Origin: MWH-TA3 sp044353905
GTDB taxonomy: Bacteria > Actinomycetota > Actinomycetes > Actinomycetales > Microbacteriaceae
Direction: 5' to 3'
Length of the DNA: 45,602 bases
NCBI GenBank assembly: GCA_044353905.1
Contig: JBILBA010000009.1
Coordinates: forward strand, 1 to 45,602
The translations under genes and the position numbers were made by a program. Positions 14,137 through 22,441 of this stretch are shown here, one piece after another; the first letter of the stretch is position 1, and each line of letters begins with the position of its first letter. Under the pieces are notes generated by a model. That model searched no databases. It was not told where the DNA came from and saw only the letters and a program-made list of their open reading frames with translations.

Positions 14137-15468
14137 TTAGAAGTAGCGGGTCAACACGTAGGGCAACGCCATTCCGACGGACACGACAGTGACGGGGAGT
14201 CCATAACGGAAGAACTGCCAGAACGAAATGTGGGTGCCGCGGGCTTGTGCGAGCCCAATTGCCACGACATTCGCGCTCGCTCCAATGATTGTGAGGTTTC
14301 CACCGAAATCCGCGCCGAAGGCGAGAGCCCACCACAGTCCGTCATTCCCCGATGGAGGCAAGACCTCGACAAGGTGTTGGACCACGGGAATCATGCTCGC
14401 GACGTAAGGGATGTTGTCGACAACACCGGATACCACCGCAGACACGAGCACCAAAGCACCTGCCGCCAATCGCGAATCGTCGCCGACGAACTCAGCTAGT
14501 GACTCGGACAGGGTCTCAAGTGCACCGACGTTGACCAGCGCACCGACCATGATGAACAGCCCGGCGAAGAAGACGAGAGTTCCCCATTCGACATCCATCG
14601 CGAAGTCTGCCGGCTTCAAACCGCTGATGAGAACCAAGAGCCCGGCCCCCATCATGGCGATCAATGAAGGCTCGAGATGCAGGACCGAGTGCAAGACAAA
14701 TCCGACGACCACGATTGTCAACACACCCACGCTCTTAACGAGGAGGGTGCGGTCGGTGATGAACGTCGCTGGATTGAGTTTGAGGACTGCGCTGCGATCG
14801 GTCGGAGTGTTAACGAGTTGATTGCGGAAGAAGAACAACAGCATCGGGATTACCACCGCTAGGGCAGCCGCGGCAAGCGGTGCCATGTGGATGAGGAACT
14901 CGTTGAAATCGAGTCCGGCCTTCGACGCGATGATGATGTTGGGTGGGTCCCCAATGAGTGTTGCCGCACCACCAATGTTGCTGACGAAGACCTCGCCAAG
15001 AATGAACGGGACGGGGTTGACGCGCAATTTGTCCGCAATGAGAAACGTCATCGGCACGGCCAACAGAATCGTGGTGACGTTGTCGAGGATCGCGCTGGCG
15101 AAGGCCACCAACACAAGAATGTAAACGAAGGTGGTTCTCGGGTTTCCCTTGGCCCAGTGGATAGCTTTGACTGCGAGAAATTCAAAAAGTCCTGTCTTGT
15201 GAATCACGCTGACGATAATCATCATCCCCAAAAGCAGGAAAATGACGTTCCAGTCGATCCCGGTCTCGTGACTATAGAAGGCGCTGGAAGCATCGGTTGC
15301 GCCCAGCAGAACCATCGCGGCGGCTCCGGCCGAAACGACGGCGACCCGATTGAACTTCTCTGACGCGATCAGCGCGTACGCGACAATGAAAACAACGGTG
15401 GCTGCGATGGTGAGCATCGGAAATCCTAACGGTCGAACGAGCGCTGACCAGACTTCCCAGCTTTCCAA
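14137..15468 (-). CDS. ArsB/NhaD-type (ion transporter superfamily) permease
   Basis: A 443-residue inner-membrane transporter with about 11-12 hydrophobic segments. SAILDNVTTILLAVPMTFLIA (about residues 125-145) and VSNIGGAATLIGDPPNIIIAS (about 163-183) are the signature hairpin motifs of the ArsB/NhaD/CitMHS group. The second half repeats the pattern with VVSGVVDNIPYVASMIPVV and FGADFGGNLTIIGASANVVA. It may exchange Na+ or export an oxyanion; sequence alone does not decide, and arsenite is not implied by the family. The start is a TTG, 4 bases after TATACT, with a later ATG possible at about residue 18. It lies 41 bases after the DtxR-family gene on the same strand, so co-expression or metal control is possible. 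Confidence 0.85.
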   Translation of the reverse strand: MESWEVWSALVRPLGFPMLTIAATVVFIVAYALIASEKFNRVAVVSAGAAAMVLLGATDASSAFYSHETGIDWNVIFLLLGMMIIVSVIHKTGLFEFLAVKAIHWAKGNPRTTFVYILVLVAFASAILDNVTTILLAVPMTFLIADKLRVNPVPFILGEVFVSNIGGAATLIGDPPNIIIASKAGLDFNEFLIHMAPLAAAALAVVIPMLLFFFRNQLVNTPTDRSAVLKLNPATFITDRTLLVKSVGVLTIVVVGFVLHSVLHLEPSLIAMMGAGLLVLISGLKPADFAMDVEWGTLVFFAGLFIMVGALVNVGALETLSESLAEFVGDDSRLAAGALVLVSAVVSGVVDNIPYVASMIPVVQHLVEVLPPSGNDGLWWALAFGADFGGNLTIIGASANVVAIGLAQARGTHISFWQFFRYGLPVTVVSVGMALPYVLTRYF

Positions 15469-15509
15469 CTTCAGTATATCGGCCGTCAGCCTCGTGCTGG
15501 GTTAGCGCG

Positions 15510-16178
15510 TCAGATTCCTATGAAGAGCTGCGCCGCGAGATGAGCGTCAAGAGAAACTGACCCCGTCGGCCCGCTGACCAGACAACCCGAATCCGAGGGC
15601 GTGACGGTTACGACCGCACCGGGCGTGATTCCCGCGTGGAAGAAATCCGTCAACAAGCCGTCGTCCGCCTGGATTCCTTCCCCCAGCGATCGGACAGTTC
15701 CGACGGTTGAGGAATCGAGATCGGTAGCGGGGGTGCCCGGGACGAAAGGGTTCCCCTCGCGTCCGATGTCCCCAAGTCCCGGAATCGGGTTGCCGTAGGG
15801 GTCGGTATCGAGGTTGGTGAGAAGCGCAGCGAGCTTTTCCTCGGCCGCATCCCCCAGAACGTGTTCCCATCGACAGGCCTCTTCGTGGCATTCCGCCCAA
15901 GCCAGTCCCAGGACGTCGAACAGGAAACGTTCGGCGACGCGGTGCTTTCGCATGACCGCGACCGCGATGTGTCGGCCTTCGTCGGTGAGTTCAACGATGC
16001 GCTCGTCACCGAGGCGGAGCAACCCGTCGCGCTCCAATCGCGAAACGGTTTGCGACACGGACGGCATCGCCTGATCGAGGCGCTCGGCGAGGCGAGCGCG
16101 TAGTGCGGGCTGGCGTTGTTCTTCGAGCTCGAAGACGACCTTCAAGTACATCTCAGTCGTGTCAATCAGATCGGACAT
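15510..16178 (-). CDS. DtxR/IdeR family metal-dependent repressor
   Basis: A 222-residue metalloregulator. The N-terminal HTH (MPSVSQTVSRLERDGLL) is followed by the dimer and metal-site domain, where RKHRVAERFL and WAECHEEACRWEHVLGD give the His, Glu and Cys ligands seen in DtxR (H79, E83, H98, C102, E105, H106 equivalents). The last 75 residues form the SH3-like third domain. This fits binding of Fe2+ or Mn2+, with DNA binding when loaded. The ATG at 16178 is preferred over an upstream GTG because GAGGGG stands 6 bases before it. It is divergent from the FN3 gene, with a 14-base perfect palindrome between them, and upstream of the ArsB/NhaD-type permease. No classical IdeR box is seen. Confidence 0.9.
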   Translation of the reverse strand: MSDLIDTTEMYLKVVFELEEQRQPALRARLAERLDQAMPSVSQTVSRLERDGLLRLGDERIVELTDEGRHIAVAVMRKHRVAERFLFDVLGLAWAECHEEACRWEHVLGDAAEEKLAALLTNLDTDPYGNPIPGLGDIGREGNPFVPGTPATDLDSSTVGTVRSLGEGIQADDGLLTDFFHAGITPGAVVTVTPSDSGCLVSGPTGSVSLDAHLAAQLFIGI

Positions 16179-16225
16179 GTCCACCCCCTCGAGTCAAAAA
16201 TACCGCTCGCTGTGGATAATTCGCG

Positions 16226-16239
16226 ACACGAATTCGTGT
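16226..16239. promoter_or_regulatory. perfect palindrome between divergent dtxR-like and FN3 genes
   Basis: ACACGAATTCGTGT, 14 bases, self-complementary. It lies 20 bases upstream of the FN3 gene start and just downstream of an extended -10 (TGTGGATAAT, 16211-16220). It could be an operator for the divergent metalloregulator, but it does not resemble the known IdeR consensus. Confidence 0.45.
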
Positions 16240-16259
16240 GGAGTGGTGAGTTATCTGCC

Positions 16260-19094
16260 ATGACACATTCACCCACACGCCGATTCCTGATTGCGATCGT
16301 CCAAATCATGCTCATCACCGCCACCTCACTGAGCGTGCCGCTCTGGCCCACTCATCCCGCGAATGCAACAATCGCCTCGCCCGGAATTCTCGCGTCGACA
16401 AATGCGCCTGCTGGGCTCGTCATCAATTCACCGTGGATTGCCGACAGCGCAGGAACGGAATGGGCTTACGGTACGACCGGTGCATCGATGGGAACGCTGA
16501 TTTCACGGAACCAGACCACTGGCGAATTTACATCCCGCGCAATCACTGCCGGCGACGAAGGTTCGATTGCGGGGTTGTACTCGCCGCTCACAAACATGGC
16601 CGTTTTCAGTGCCCGCCGAACAGGCGCGGGAAATCGAATCACCACCTTCGATTTGACAACAGGCACTCGAATTGCGGCTCGGGCGCTAGCGTCCGACGAA
16701 ACCCTGATCCGCGCACTCGCATTCAACTCCGACGCGAGCTCGTACATCGTCGGAACCAATCAGAATCCGGCGAAGGTCATGAAGTTCGAAGCCGCCACCG
16801 GGGCGCTGGAATACAGTTCCACCCTCGGTTCCGGCCTGAAAGAAATCACCGCGTTCATTCCCAACGGCACCGAGTTGCTCGCTGCGGTCAATACGAATCC
16901 CATCAAATTGGTGACCGTGACGCGAAATCGACTCGTCGTCGGATCGGTTTTCTCTCTAACTGCCGGCACGCCGACCCTGATGGATCCGATTGTTGCGGGG
17001 ACCACCGCGTATTTGGGTACCGACGCAACCCCCGGTCGTATCACCGCAATTGATATCCCCACCAAAACGGTTGTTGGGTCAGCGGTCATGAATACGGGCG
17101 AAGTCGGAGCACGCAATCTCGTCGTCGATGAATCGACCGGCACGCTGTATGCGACCACTAGCAGTACCTCAGGGCCTCGAATTGCCTCTTTTCGACTGAC
17201 AGATCTAAGCCGGCTAGGGACAACGCAACTCAATCCTGGGACCACGGCGACATCGTTGCTGACCTATGGTCGAACGCTCGCCGCCGGATTCGAGGGAACA
17301 CGGGGCGTCGAGACGTTTACCGTAGCCCCCGAACCGAACGCACCGACAATCGTTGGTGTTCAACCGGATGCCGCGTCGCTCGTCGTCTCGTGGAATTCCG
17401 GTGGGTCAATCGAACCGATTCTCGAATACACCGCTACCGCGAGCGCCGGCGGGTCCTCACAGTCGTGCTCGGCGGCCGGAACGACGTGCACGATTCGGGG
17501 TTTGGCCAACGGGACCACCTACTCCGTTTCGGTCGTTGCTCGATCCGCTGCGGGAACCAGTGCGGCAGCAGTCGGCGCGGGCACACCGCGAAGCGTTCCG
17601 GACGCTCCGTCGATCTCTCTCGTGACACGGGGAAACACCCTCGTAACCGTCAACTGGACGCCCAATGGCGACGGAGGCTCGACAATCACGGGGTACCGCG
17701 CGACGGCATCGCCCGGCGGCCAGATGTGCGAGTCGATCGGGCAAACCTGCATCATTTCCGGGTTGGTCAACGGGATTCCGCAAACAATTCAGGTCGTTGC
17801 CCGCAACGCGGTGGGAACTTCTCAACCCTCCGCGCCAAGCACTGCAGTGACACCGGCAACGACACCACAAGCGCCGCAAATCGAGTCGGCGACACGATTG
17901 GACGGCGGTGCCCTCATCGCCTGGGAACCGCCAACGGATGACGGCGGGGACGAGGTCGTGACCTACCTCGTCCGGGTGACACAGGGGTCGACCATTTTGT
18001 CGGAAACCTCGACGGCCGAAAGATCCATCACCCTTGACGGCCTGACCAACGGCGTGATGTACGGGATCGTCGTTCTGGCGACGAATACGGTCGGAACCAG
18101 CGACCCGTCGGAACACGCCTTCGTGACTCCGGCGACGGTTCCCGGCGTGCCTCTCACCACCACCGCCCTGCGGCAGAACGCGGGGGCCGATGTCTCGTGG
18201 GATGTGCCGACGAACAACGGCGGAGACCCGATTACCCACTACCGAGTGCAGGTTCGAGCCGGTAGCGACTCCGAAACCAGTTTCACCGCCACCGAGGCGC
18301 CGTATTCAATCCGAGGGCTCGAGAACGGAACGACCTATGCCGTTTCGGTCAGCGCCGTCAATTCCGTGGGCGAGAGCGTCGCGTCAGATCCCGTCGAGGT
18401 GACACCCGCAACGGTCCCCGACCCACCGGCGTGGGTGAACGCAGTGGCCGGCGATGGTGGGGCGAGCCTCGAGTGGTCTCCGGCGGCGAACGATGGCGGA
18501 GACCCCGTAAACCGATACCGAGTTCGTGTTTGGAACGAGGCCACCGTCATTGCAGAATTCGAGACGACCGCTCCGAGTTCCTCGGTAACTGGCCTCGCCA
18601 ACGGAGTGGATTACCGGATCACGGTTACGTCGATCAATTCCGTCGGTGAAGGCACCGCGTCGGAACCAGCGTTGGTGACTCCGACCACGCCGCCCGTCGT
18701 GGAACCGCCCGTCGTGGACCCACCAGTCGTAGATCCACCAGTCGTAGATCCTCCCATCGTCGACCCTCCGATTGTCGACCCACCCATTGTCGACCCCCCA
18801 CCGGCCGTGCGTCCTCCGAGTCCGCCCGTGGCTGTCACCGTCATTAGCACCTCCCGGAAGAGCATCACCGTGGGCTGGAGGGTTGATGAGTCTGGCGGAT
18901 CGCCCGTGATTGACTACGTCGTGCACACCAGTCGCTACAAAAATCGGGGTTTCGCGGTTTGGCCCGACGGCACCTCATCAACTCAACGGGTCGAGTTGCG
19001 GAAGCCGCGTCGTGGCGCACTGTATGTCCGTGTGATTGCGGTCACCAGCGCAGGTGAATCTGCCCCGTCACAAGTGAAGCGGGTTGCCCGCTGA
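16260..19094 (+). CDS. secreted protein with beta-propeller-like domain and six fibronectin type III repeats
   Basis: A 944-residue exported protein. A signal peptide covers about residues 1-37 (RRFLIAIVQIMLITATSL, then HPANA as a likely cleavage site). Residues 40-350 form short beta repeats resembling a YVTN/WD-type propeller (for example GRITAIDIPTKTVVGSAVMN). Five FN3 domains follow at about 355-444, 445-533, 534-625, 626-717 and 718-809, each ending in GLxNGxxYxxxVxAxNxxGxS. A (P)PVVDP repeat linker spans 810-855, and a last FN3 domain lies at 856-944. No LPXTG or C-terminal membrane helix is present, so it is probably released or loosely wall-bound. The ATG at 16260 was chosen because the 48 codons upstream lie over the divergent promoter. 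Function is probably adhesion or polysaccharide binding, inferred only. Confidence 0.85.
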   Translation: MTHSPTRRFLIAIVQIMLITATSLSVPLWPTHPANATIASPGILASTNAPAGLVINSPWIADSAGTEWAYGTTGASMGTLISRNQTTGEFTSRAITAGDEGSIAGLYSPLTNMAVFSARRTGAGNRITTFDLTTGTRIAARALASDETLIRALAFNSDASSYIVGTNQNPAKVMKFEAATGALEYSSTLGSGLKEITAFIPNGTELLAAVNTNPIKLVTVTRNRLVVGSVFSLTAGTPTLMDPIVAGTTAYLGTDATPGRITAIDIPTKTVVGSAVMNTGEVGARNLVVDESTGTLYATTSSTSGPRIASFRLTDLSRLGTTQLNPGTTATSLLTYGRTLAAGFEGTRGVETFTVAPEPNAPTIVGVQPDAASLVVSWNSGGSIEPILEYTATASAGGSSQSCSAAGTTCTIRGLANGTTYSVSVVARSAAGTSAAAVGAGTPRSVPDAPSISLVTRGNTLVTVNWTPNGDGGSTITGYRATASPGGQMCESIGQTCIISGLVNGIPQTIQVVARNAVGTSQPSAPSTAVTPATTPQAPQIESATRLDGGALIAWEPPTDDGGDEVVTYLVRVTQGSTILSETSTAERSITLDGLTNGVMYGIVVLATNTVGTSDPSEHAFVTPATVPGVPLTTTALRQNAGADVSWDVPTNNGGDPITHYRVQVRAGSDSETSFTATEAPYSIRGLENGTTYAVSVSAVNSVGESVASDPVEVTPATVPDPPAWVNAVAGDGGASLEWSPAANDGGDPVNRYRVRVWNEATVIAEFETTAPSSSVTGLANGVDYRITVTSINSVGEGTASEPALVTPTTPPVVEPPVVDPPVVDPPVVDPPIVDPPIVDPPIVDPPPAVRPPSPPVAVTVISTSRKSITVGWRVDESGGSPVIDYVVHTSRYKNRGFAVWPDGTSSTQRVELRKPRRGALYVRVIAVTSAGESAPSQVKRVAR
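18693..18800 (+). repeat. 15-base tandem repeat encoding PPVVD/PPIVD units
   Basis: About seven units of five codons encode PVVDP or PIVDP. Third codon positions differ between copies, so the array is diverged and probably stable. It forms a stiff Pro-rich spacer before the last FN3 domain. Confidence 0.85.
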
Positions 19095-19099
19095 CCGGA

Positions 19100-20569
19100 C
19101 TAGCGAATACCGAGGACAGCGGCCGTGCGCTTCAGCGAGGCGCGTGCGGCCGCTGAATCGGTTGCCAGAGCTTTTCCGTAGGAGGGAACGAGAGCAGCGA
19201 TCTTTGGGCTCCAGGCGGATTTCTTGGACGGGAAGCAGGTTGCGAGAACATCGAGCATCGCGGCGACCGCGGTGGATGCTCCCGGTGACGCACCAAGGAG
19301 TCCGGCGATGGATCCGTCCGCGTGGGACACCACTTCGGTGCCGAACTTCAGAACGCCGCCCTTGGCCGAATCCTTTGCGATGACCTGAACGCGTTGCCCT
19401 GCAGAATATCCGTACCAGTCGGCGGGGTTCGCCTCGGGAAAGTATTCGCGCAGCGCTGCCAGGCGCTTCGAGCGACCAGCAAAAACCTCGGTCGCGAGGT
19501 ACTTGATAAGTCCCAGGTTGGTGACTGCGACCGCGAGCATCGGGATGATGTTTCCGAAACGAATCGAGCGAGGAAGGTCCCACCACGAGCCAGCTTTGAG
19601 GAACTTCGGGGTAAAACCGGCGTATGGGCCGAAAAGCAGGCTGGACTGGCCATTAACGACACGGGTGTCGAGGTGCGGGACGGACATGGGCGGAGCCCCA
19701 ACCGCCGCCTTTCCGTAAACCTTCGCATTGTGACGGGCGACCACGTCGGGATTGTCACATCGATAAAACTGCCCGGATACGGGGAATCCCGCGAATCCAC
19801 TGACTTCGGGGATACCGGCGCGCTGCAAAAGGTTGAGGGCGTGACCGCCCGCTCCGACGAAGACGAACTTTGCGACCACAGTGGACGGAGTGCGACCAAT
19901 CTCGTTGCGCACCCGCACGTTCCATAGACCGTCCTTGCGGCGTCGAATCGATCGAACCGAATGATTAATGTGAACCTCGGTCTTGGGCCCTGCGATTGAG
20001 TCGACGAGAATTCGTGTCAACGCACCGAAGTCAATGTCGGTGCCGTTCTGGAATCGTGTTGCCGCCACTGGCTCTGATTTCGATCGACCCGGCATGACGA
20101 GCGGTGCCCACTCGTGAATGACTTTCGGGTCATCCGTGAATTCAGCTCCGGGGAAAAGAGGGTGGTTCTTCAACGCCTCGTAGCGAGCTTTGAGATAGGC
20201 AACATTGTCTGCTCCCCAGACAAACGACATGTGCGGAACGGGGACGAGAAACGATGATGGATCAGGGATTGTGCCGTCGTTAACCAAGGCGGACCAATAC
20301 TCTCGTGACAACTGAAACTGTTCGTTGACCTTGATTGCACTGGTCGTCGAGACGCTGCCGTCTGGCTGTTCGGGCGTGTAGTTCAATTCGCACAAGGCCG
20401 AGTGGCCCGTGCCCGCGTTATTCCAGGGGTCCGTCGATTCGGGGGCGAGGCCCGGCCCGCGTTCGAACAACGAAATCGTCCAGCCGGGCTCAAGCCGACG
20501 AATCAGCGAGCCGAGAGTGGCACTCATGATGCCCCCACCGACGAGGACGACGTCTACAACCTTGGTCAC
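19100..20569 (-). CDS. mqo: malate:quinone oxidoreductase
   Basis: A 489-residue peripheral membrane flavoenzyme that oxidises malate to oxaloacetate and passes electrons to quinone in the TCA cycle. The N-terminal VVLVGGGIMSATLGSLIRRLEP is the FAD-binding Rossmann motif. ERGPGLAPESTDPWNNAGTGHSALCELNYTPE is the near-invariant Mqo signature, and VFVGAGGHALNLLQRAGIPE and GQFYRCDNPDVVARHNAKVYGKA follow. Length is normal for the family. The start is GTG, with TAGGAT 6 bases upstream, so it is probably leaderless. It is convergent with the FN3 gene (5-base gap) and divergent from the TauE/SafE gene. Confidence 0.97.
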   Translation of the reverse strand: MTKVVDVVLVGGGIMSATLGSLIRRLEPGWTISLFERGPGLAPESTDPWNNAGTGHSALCELNYTPEQPDGSVSTTSAIKVNEQFQLSREYWSALVNDGTIPDPSSFLVPVPHMSFVWGADNVAYLKARYEALKNHPLFPGAEFTDDPKVIHEWAPLVMPGRSKSEPVAATRFQNGTDIDFGALTRILVDSIAGPKTEVHINHSVRSIRRRKDGLWNVRVRNEIGRTPSTVVAKFVFVGAGGHALNLLQRAGIPEVSGFAGFPVSGQFYRCDNPDVVARHNAKVYGKAAVGAPPMSVPHLDTRVVNGQSSLLFGPYAGFTPKFLKAGSWWDLPRSIRFGNIIPMLAVAVTNLGLIKYLATEVFAGRSKRLAALREYFPEANPADWYGYSAGQRVQVIAKDSAKGGVLKFGTEVVSHADGSIAGLLGASPGASTAVAAMLDVLATCFPSKKSAWSPKIAALVPSYGKALATDSAAARASLKRTAAVLGIR

Positions 20570-20603
20570 ACTTCCATCCTATCCGCGCCAGTAGGCTGAA
20601 TTT

Positions 20604-21398
20604 GTGCCTGCCGAAACCGTCGCCCCTCGCGCGTTGACCTTTACGGTTATCGGTTTGTTCGCCGGGCTCTTGGCGGGATTCTTTGGTGTTGGCGGCGGAA
20701 TCGTCGTCGTTCCCCTTCTGATTCTTTTGCTGCACACCGATCAACGTCAGGCGTCGATCACGTCGTTAGTCGCAATCATTCCCACCTCTCTTGTCGCGGC
20801 GTCAGCGTTCTTGGCGTCGGGAACCGTGCCATGGGACCAAACGGTGTTCGGCCTCATCATCGCGATCGGTTCGACTATCACCGCTCCTCTCGGTACGTGG
20901 GCCCTGCGCACATGGAAAACGGCAACGGTTCGGTGGATTTTCATCGTCGTCATGCTCGTTGCGGCGATTCAGGCGGTCTACGACTTCCCTGATCGCAACA
21001 GCCACCTCGAATGGTCGGTCGGGACCGTCATCATGTTGATTGCCTCCGGCGCAGTGATGGGGTTCGTCGCCGGGCTGTTGGGCGTCGGCGGGGGGCTGTT
21101 GATTGTCCCGCTGCTCATTCTCGGATTCGGCGTCAGCGACCTCACGGCAAAAGCGCTCTCGCTCATTGCGATGTTCCCCGCTGCGGTCTCGGGAACGATC
21201 GGGTCGGCGCGCGCGGGAGCGGTGAATTGGAAGGCAGGCATGTCGCTCGGTGTTCCGATGGCTCTCGCCTCCGTTGTGGGCGTCTGGCTGGCGACAATCA
21301 CACCCGTCGAATGGGCGAACCCGCTGCTGGCAGGGCTCATGACGTACGCGGTCATCCAACTCGCAATTCGAACCATCCATGCGATGCGAAAGGGTTAG
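20604..21398 (+). CDS. TauE/SafE family membrane transporter
   Basis: A 264-residue inner-membrane protein of the sulfite-exporter TauE/SafE family. Both family repeats are visible: GLLAGFFGVGGGIVVVPLLILLL near residue 15 and GFVAGLLGVGGGLLIVPLLILGF near residue 150. About 8 hydrophobic segments are seen. It probably exports a sulfur oxyanion or organosulfonate-derived anion, but substrates in this family are poorly fixed. The GTG start lies 6 bases after TAGGCT (20592-20597), the leaderless layout. It is divergent from mqo by 34 bases and overlaps the end of the convergent asd gene by 4 bases. Confidence 0.88.
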   Translation: MPAETVAPRALTFTVIGLFAGLLAGFFGVGGGIVVVPLLILLLHTDQRQASITSLVAIIPTSLVAASAFLASGTVPWDQTVFGLIIAIGSTITAPLGTWALRTWKTATVRWIFIVVMLVAAIQAVYDFPDRNSHLEWSVGTVIMLIASGAVMGFVAGLLGVGGGLLIVPLLILGFGVSDLTAKALSLIAMFPAAVSGTIGSARAGAVNWKAGMSLGVPMALASVVGVWLATITPVEWANPLLAGLMTYAVIQLAIRTIHAMRKG

Positions 21399-22441
21399 CG
21401 CAACCCCTTGCTGTCCGCCACCAATTCGGCGATTTGAACCGCGTTGAGTGCAGCGCCTTTGCGAAGGTTGTCGTTCGACACGAACATGATCAGTCCGGTT
21501 CCGTCATCGAACGATTGATCCTGACGAATGCGACCGACGAGGCTGGGGTCGACTCCCGCCGCATCGAGCGGCGTCGGGACATCCATCAGCGTCACTCCGG
21601 GCGCGGTTGCGAGAATCTCACGAGCCCGCTCGGCCGTAATGGGGCGATCGAACTGCGCGTGAATCGACAAGGAGTGTCCGGTGAAAACGGGAACGCGAAC
21701 GCAGGTTCCTGAAACGGGAAGGTTCGGAAGTTCCAGAATCTTGCGGGTCTCGTTGCGAAGCTTCTTTTCCTCGTCCGTTTCGCCCAGTCCGTCATCGACA
21801 AAGTTGCCGGCCTGCGGAATAACGTTGAAGGCGATTGTGCGAGGGAAGGTGGCGGGTTTCGGGAATTCAACGGCGCTGCCATCGTGGATAAGCCTCATGG
21901 GGTCGTGTCCCATGGCGGCGGCGACCTGGTCGAACAGTTCCGCCCCACCCGAGAGCCCCGCACCGGAAGTCGCTTGGTATGTCGAAACCTGGAGCCGCGC
22001 AAGCCCCGCTTCGGTGTCGAGGGGCTTGAGTGCCGGCATCGCGGCCATCGTCGTGCAATTCGGATTCGCGATAATCCCCTTGATCGCGTCAGCAATCGCG
22101 TGGGGGTTCACTTCAGAGACGACGAGGGGCACATCGGGGTCCATTCGCCACCCACTGGAGTTGTCGATGACCGTGACGCCAGCTGCGGCGAAACGCGGGG
22201 CTTGTGCCTTTGACAGGGTCGCTCCCGCCGAGAAGATTGCGATGTCCAGTCCGGTCGGATCGGCGGTTTCAGTGTCTTCGACAACGATGTCCTTACCGCC
22301 AAACGACAGCGTCGTTCCGGCACTTCGGGCCGATGCGAAAAAACGGATTTCGTCGATGGGGAACGCGCGATCCGCCAATAGCTGCCGAACGACGGTTCCG
22401 ACCTGCCCGGTGGCGCCAACGACACCGATTCGAGCGCCCAT
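21395..22441 (-). CDS. asd: aspartate-semialdehyde dehydrogenase
   Basis: A 348-residue cytoplasmic NADP-dependent enzyme that makes aspartate semialdehyde from aspartyl phosphate, the branch point to lysine, diaminopimelate, threonine and methionine. IGVVGATGQVGTVVRQLL is the NADP-binding motif, SARSAGTTLSFGGKDIVVED the phosphate-binding region, and IANPNCTTMAAMPALKPLD holds the catalytic Cys. YQATSGAGLSGGAELFDQV is the Gln/Gly-rich substrate loop. Its ATG overlaps the stop of ask (TAATG), so translation is coupled. Confidence 0.97.
   Translation of the reverse strand: MGARIGVVGATGQVGTVVRQLLADRAFPIDEIRFFASARSAGTTLSFGGKDIVVEDTETADPTGLDIAIFSAGATLSKAQAPRFAAAGVTVIDNSSGWRMDPDVPLVVSEVNPHAIADAIKGIIANPNCTTMAAMPALKPLDTEAGLARLQVSTYQATSGAGLSGGAELFDQVAAAMGHDPMRLIHDGSAVEFPKPATFPRTIAFNVIPQAGNFVDDGLGETDEEKKLRNETRKILELPNLPVSGTCVRVPVFTGHSLSIHAQFDRPITAERAREILATAPGVTLMDVPTPLDAAGVDPSLVGRIRQDQSFDDGTGLIMFVSNDNLRKGAALNAVQIAELVADSKGLR

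Noticed and set aside
16116..16259. 48-codon N-terminal extension of the FN3 protein
   Set aside because: The extension overlaps the divergent dtxR-like gene and promoter, and the signal peptide begins exactly at the later ATG.
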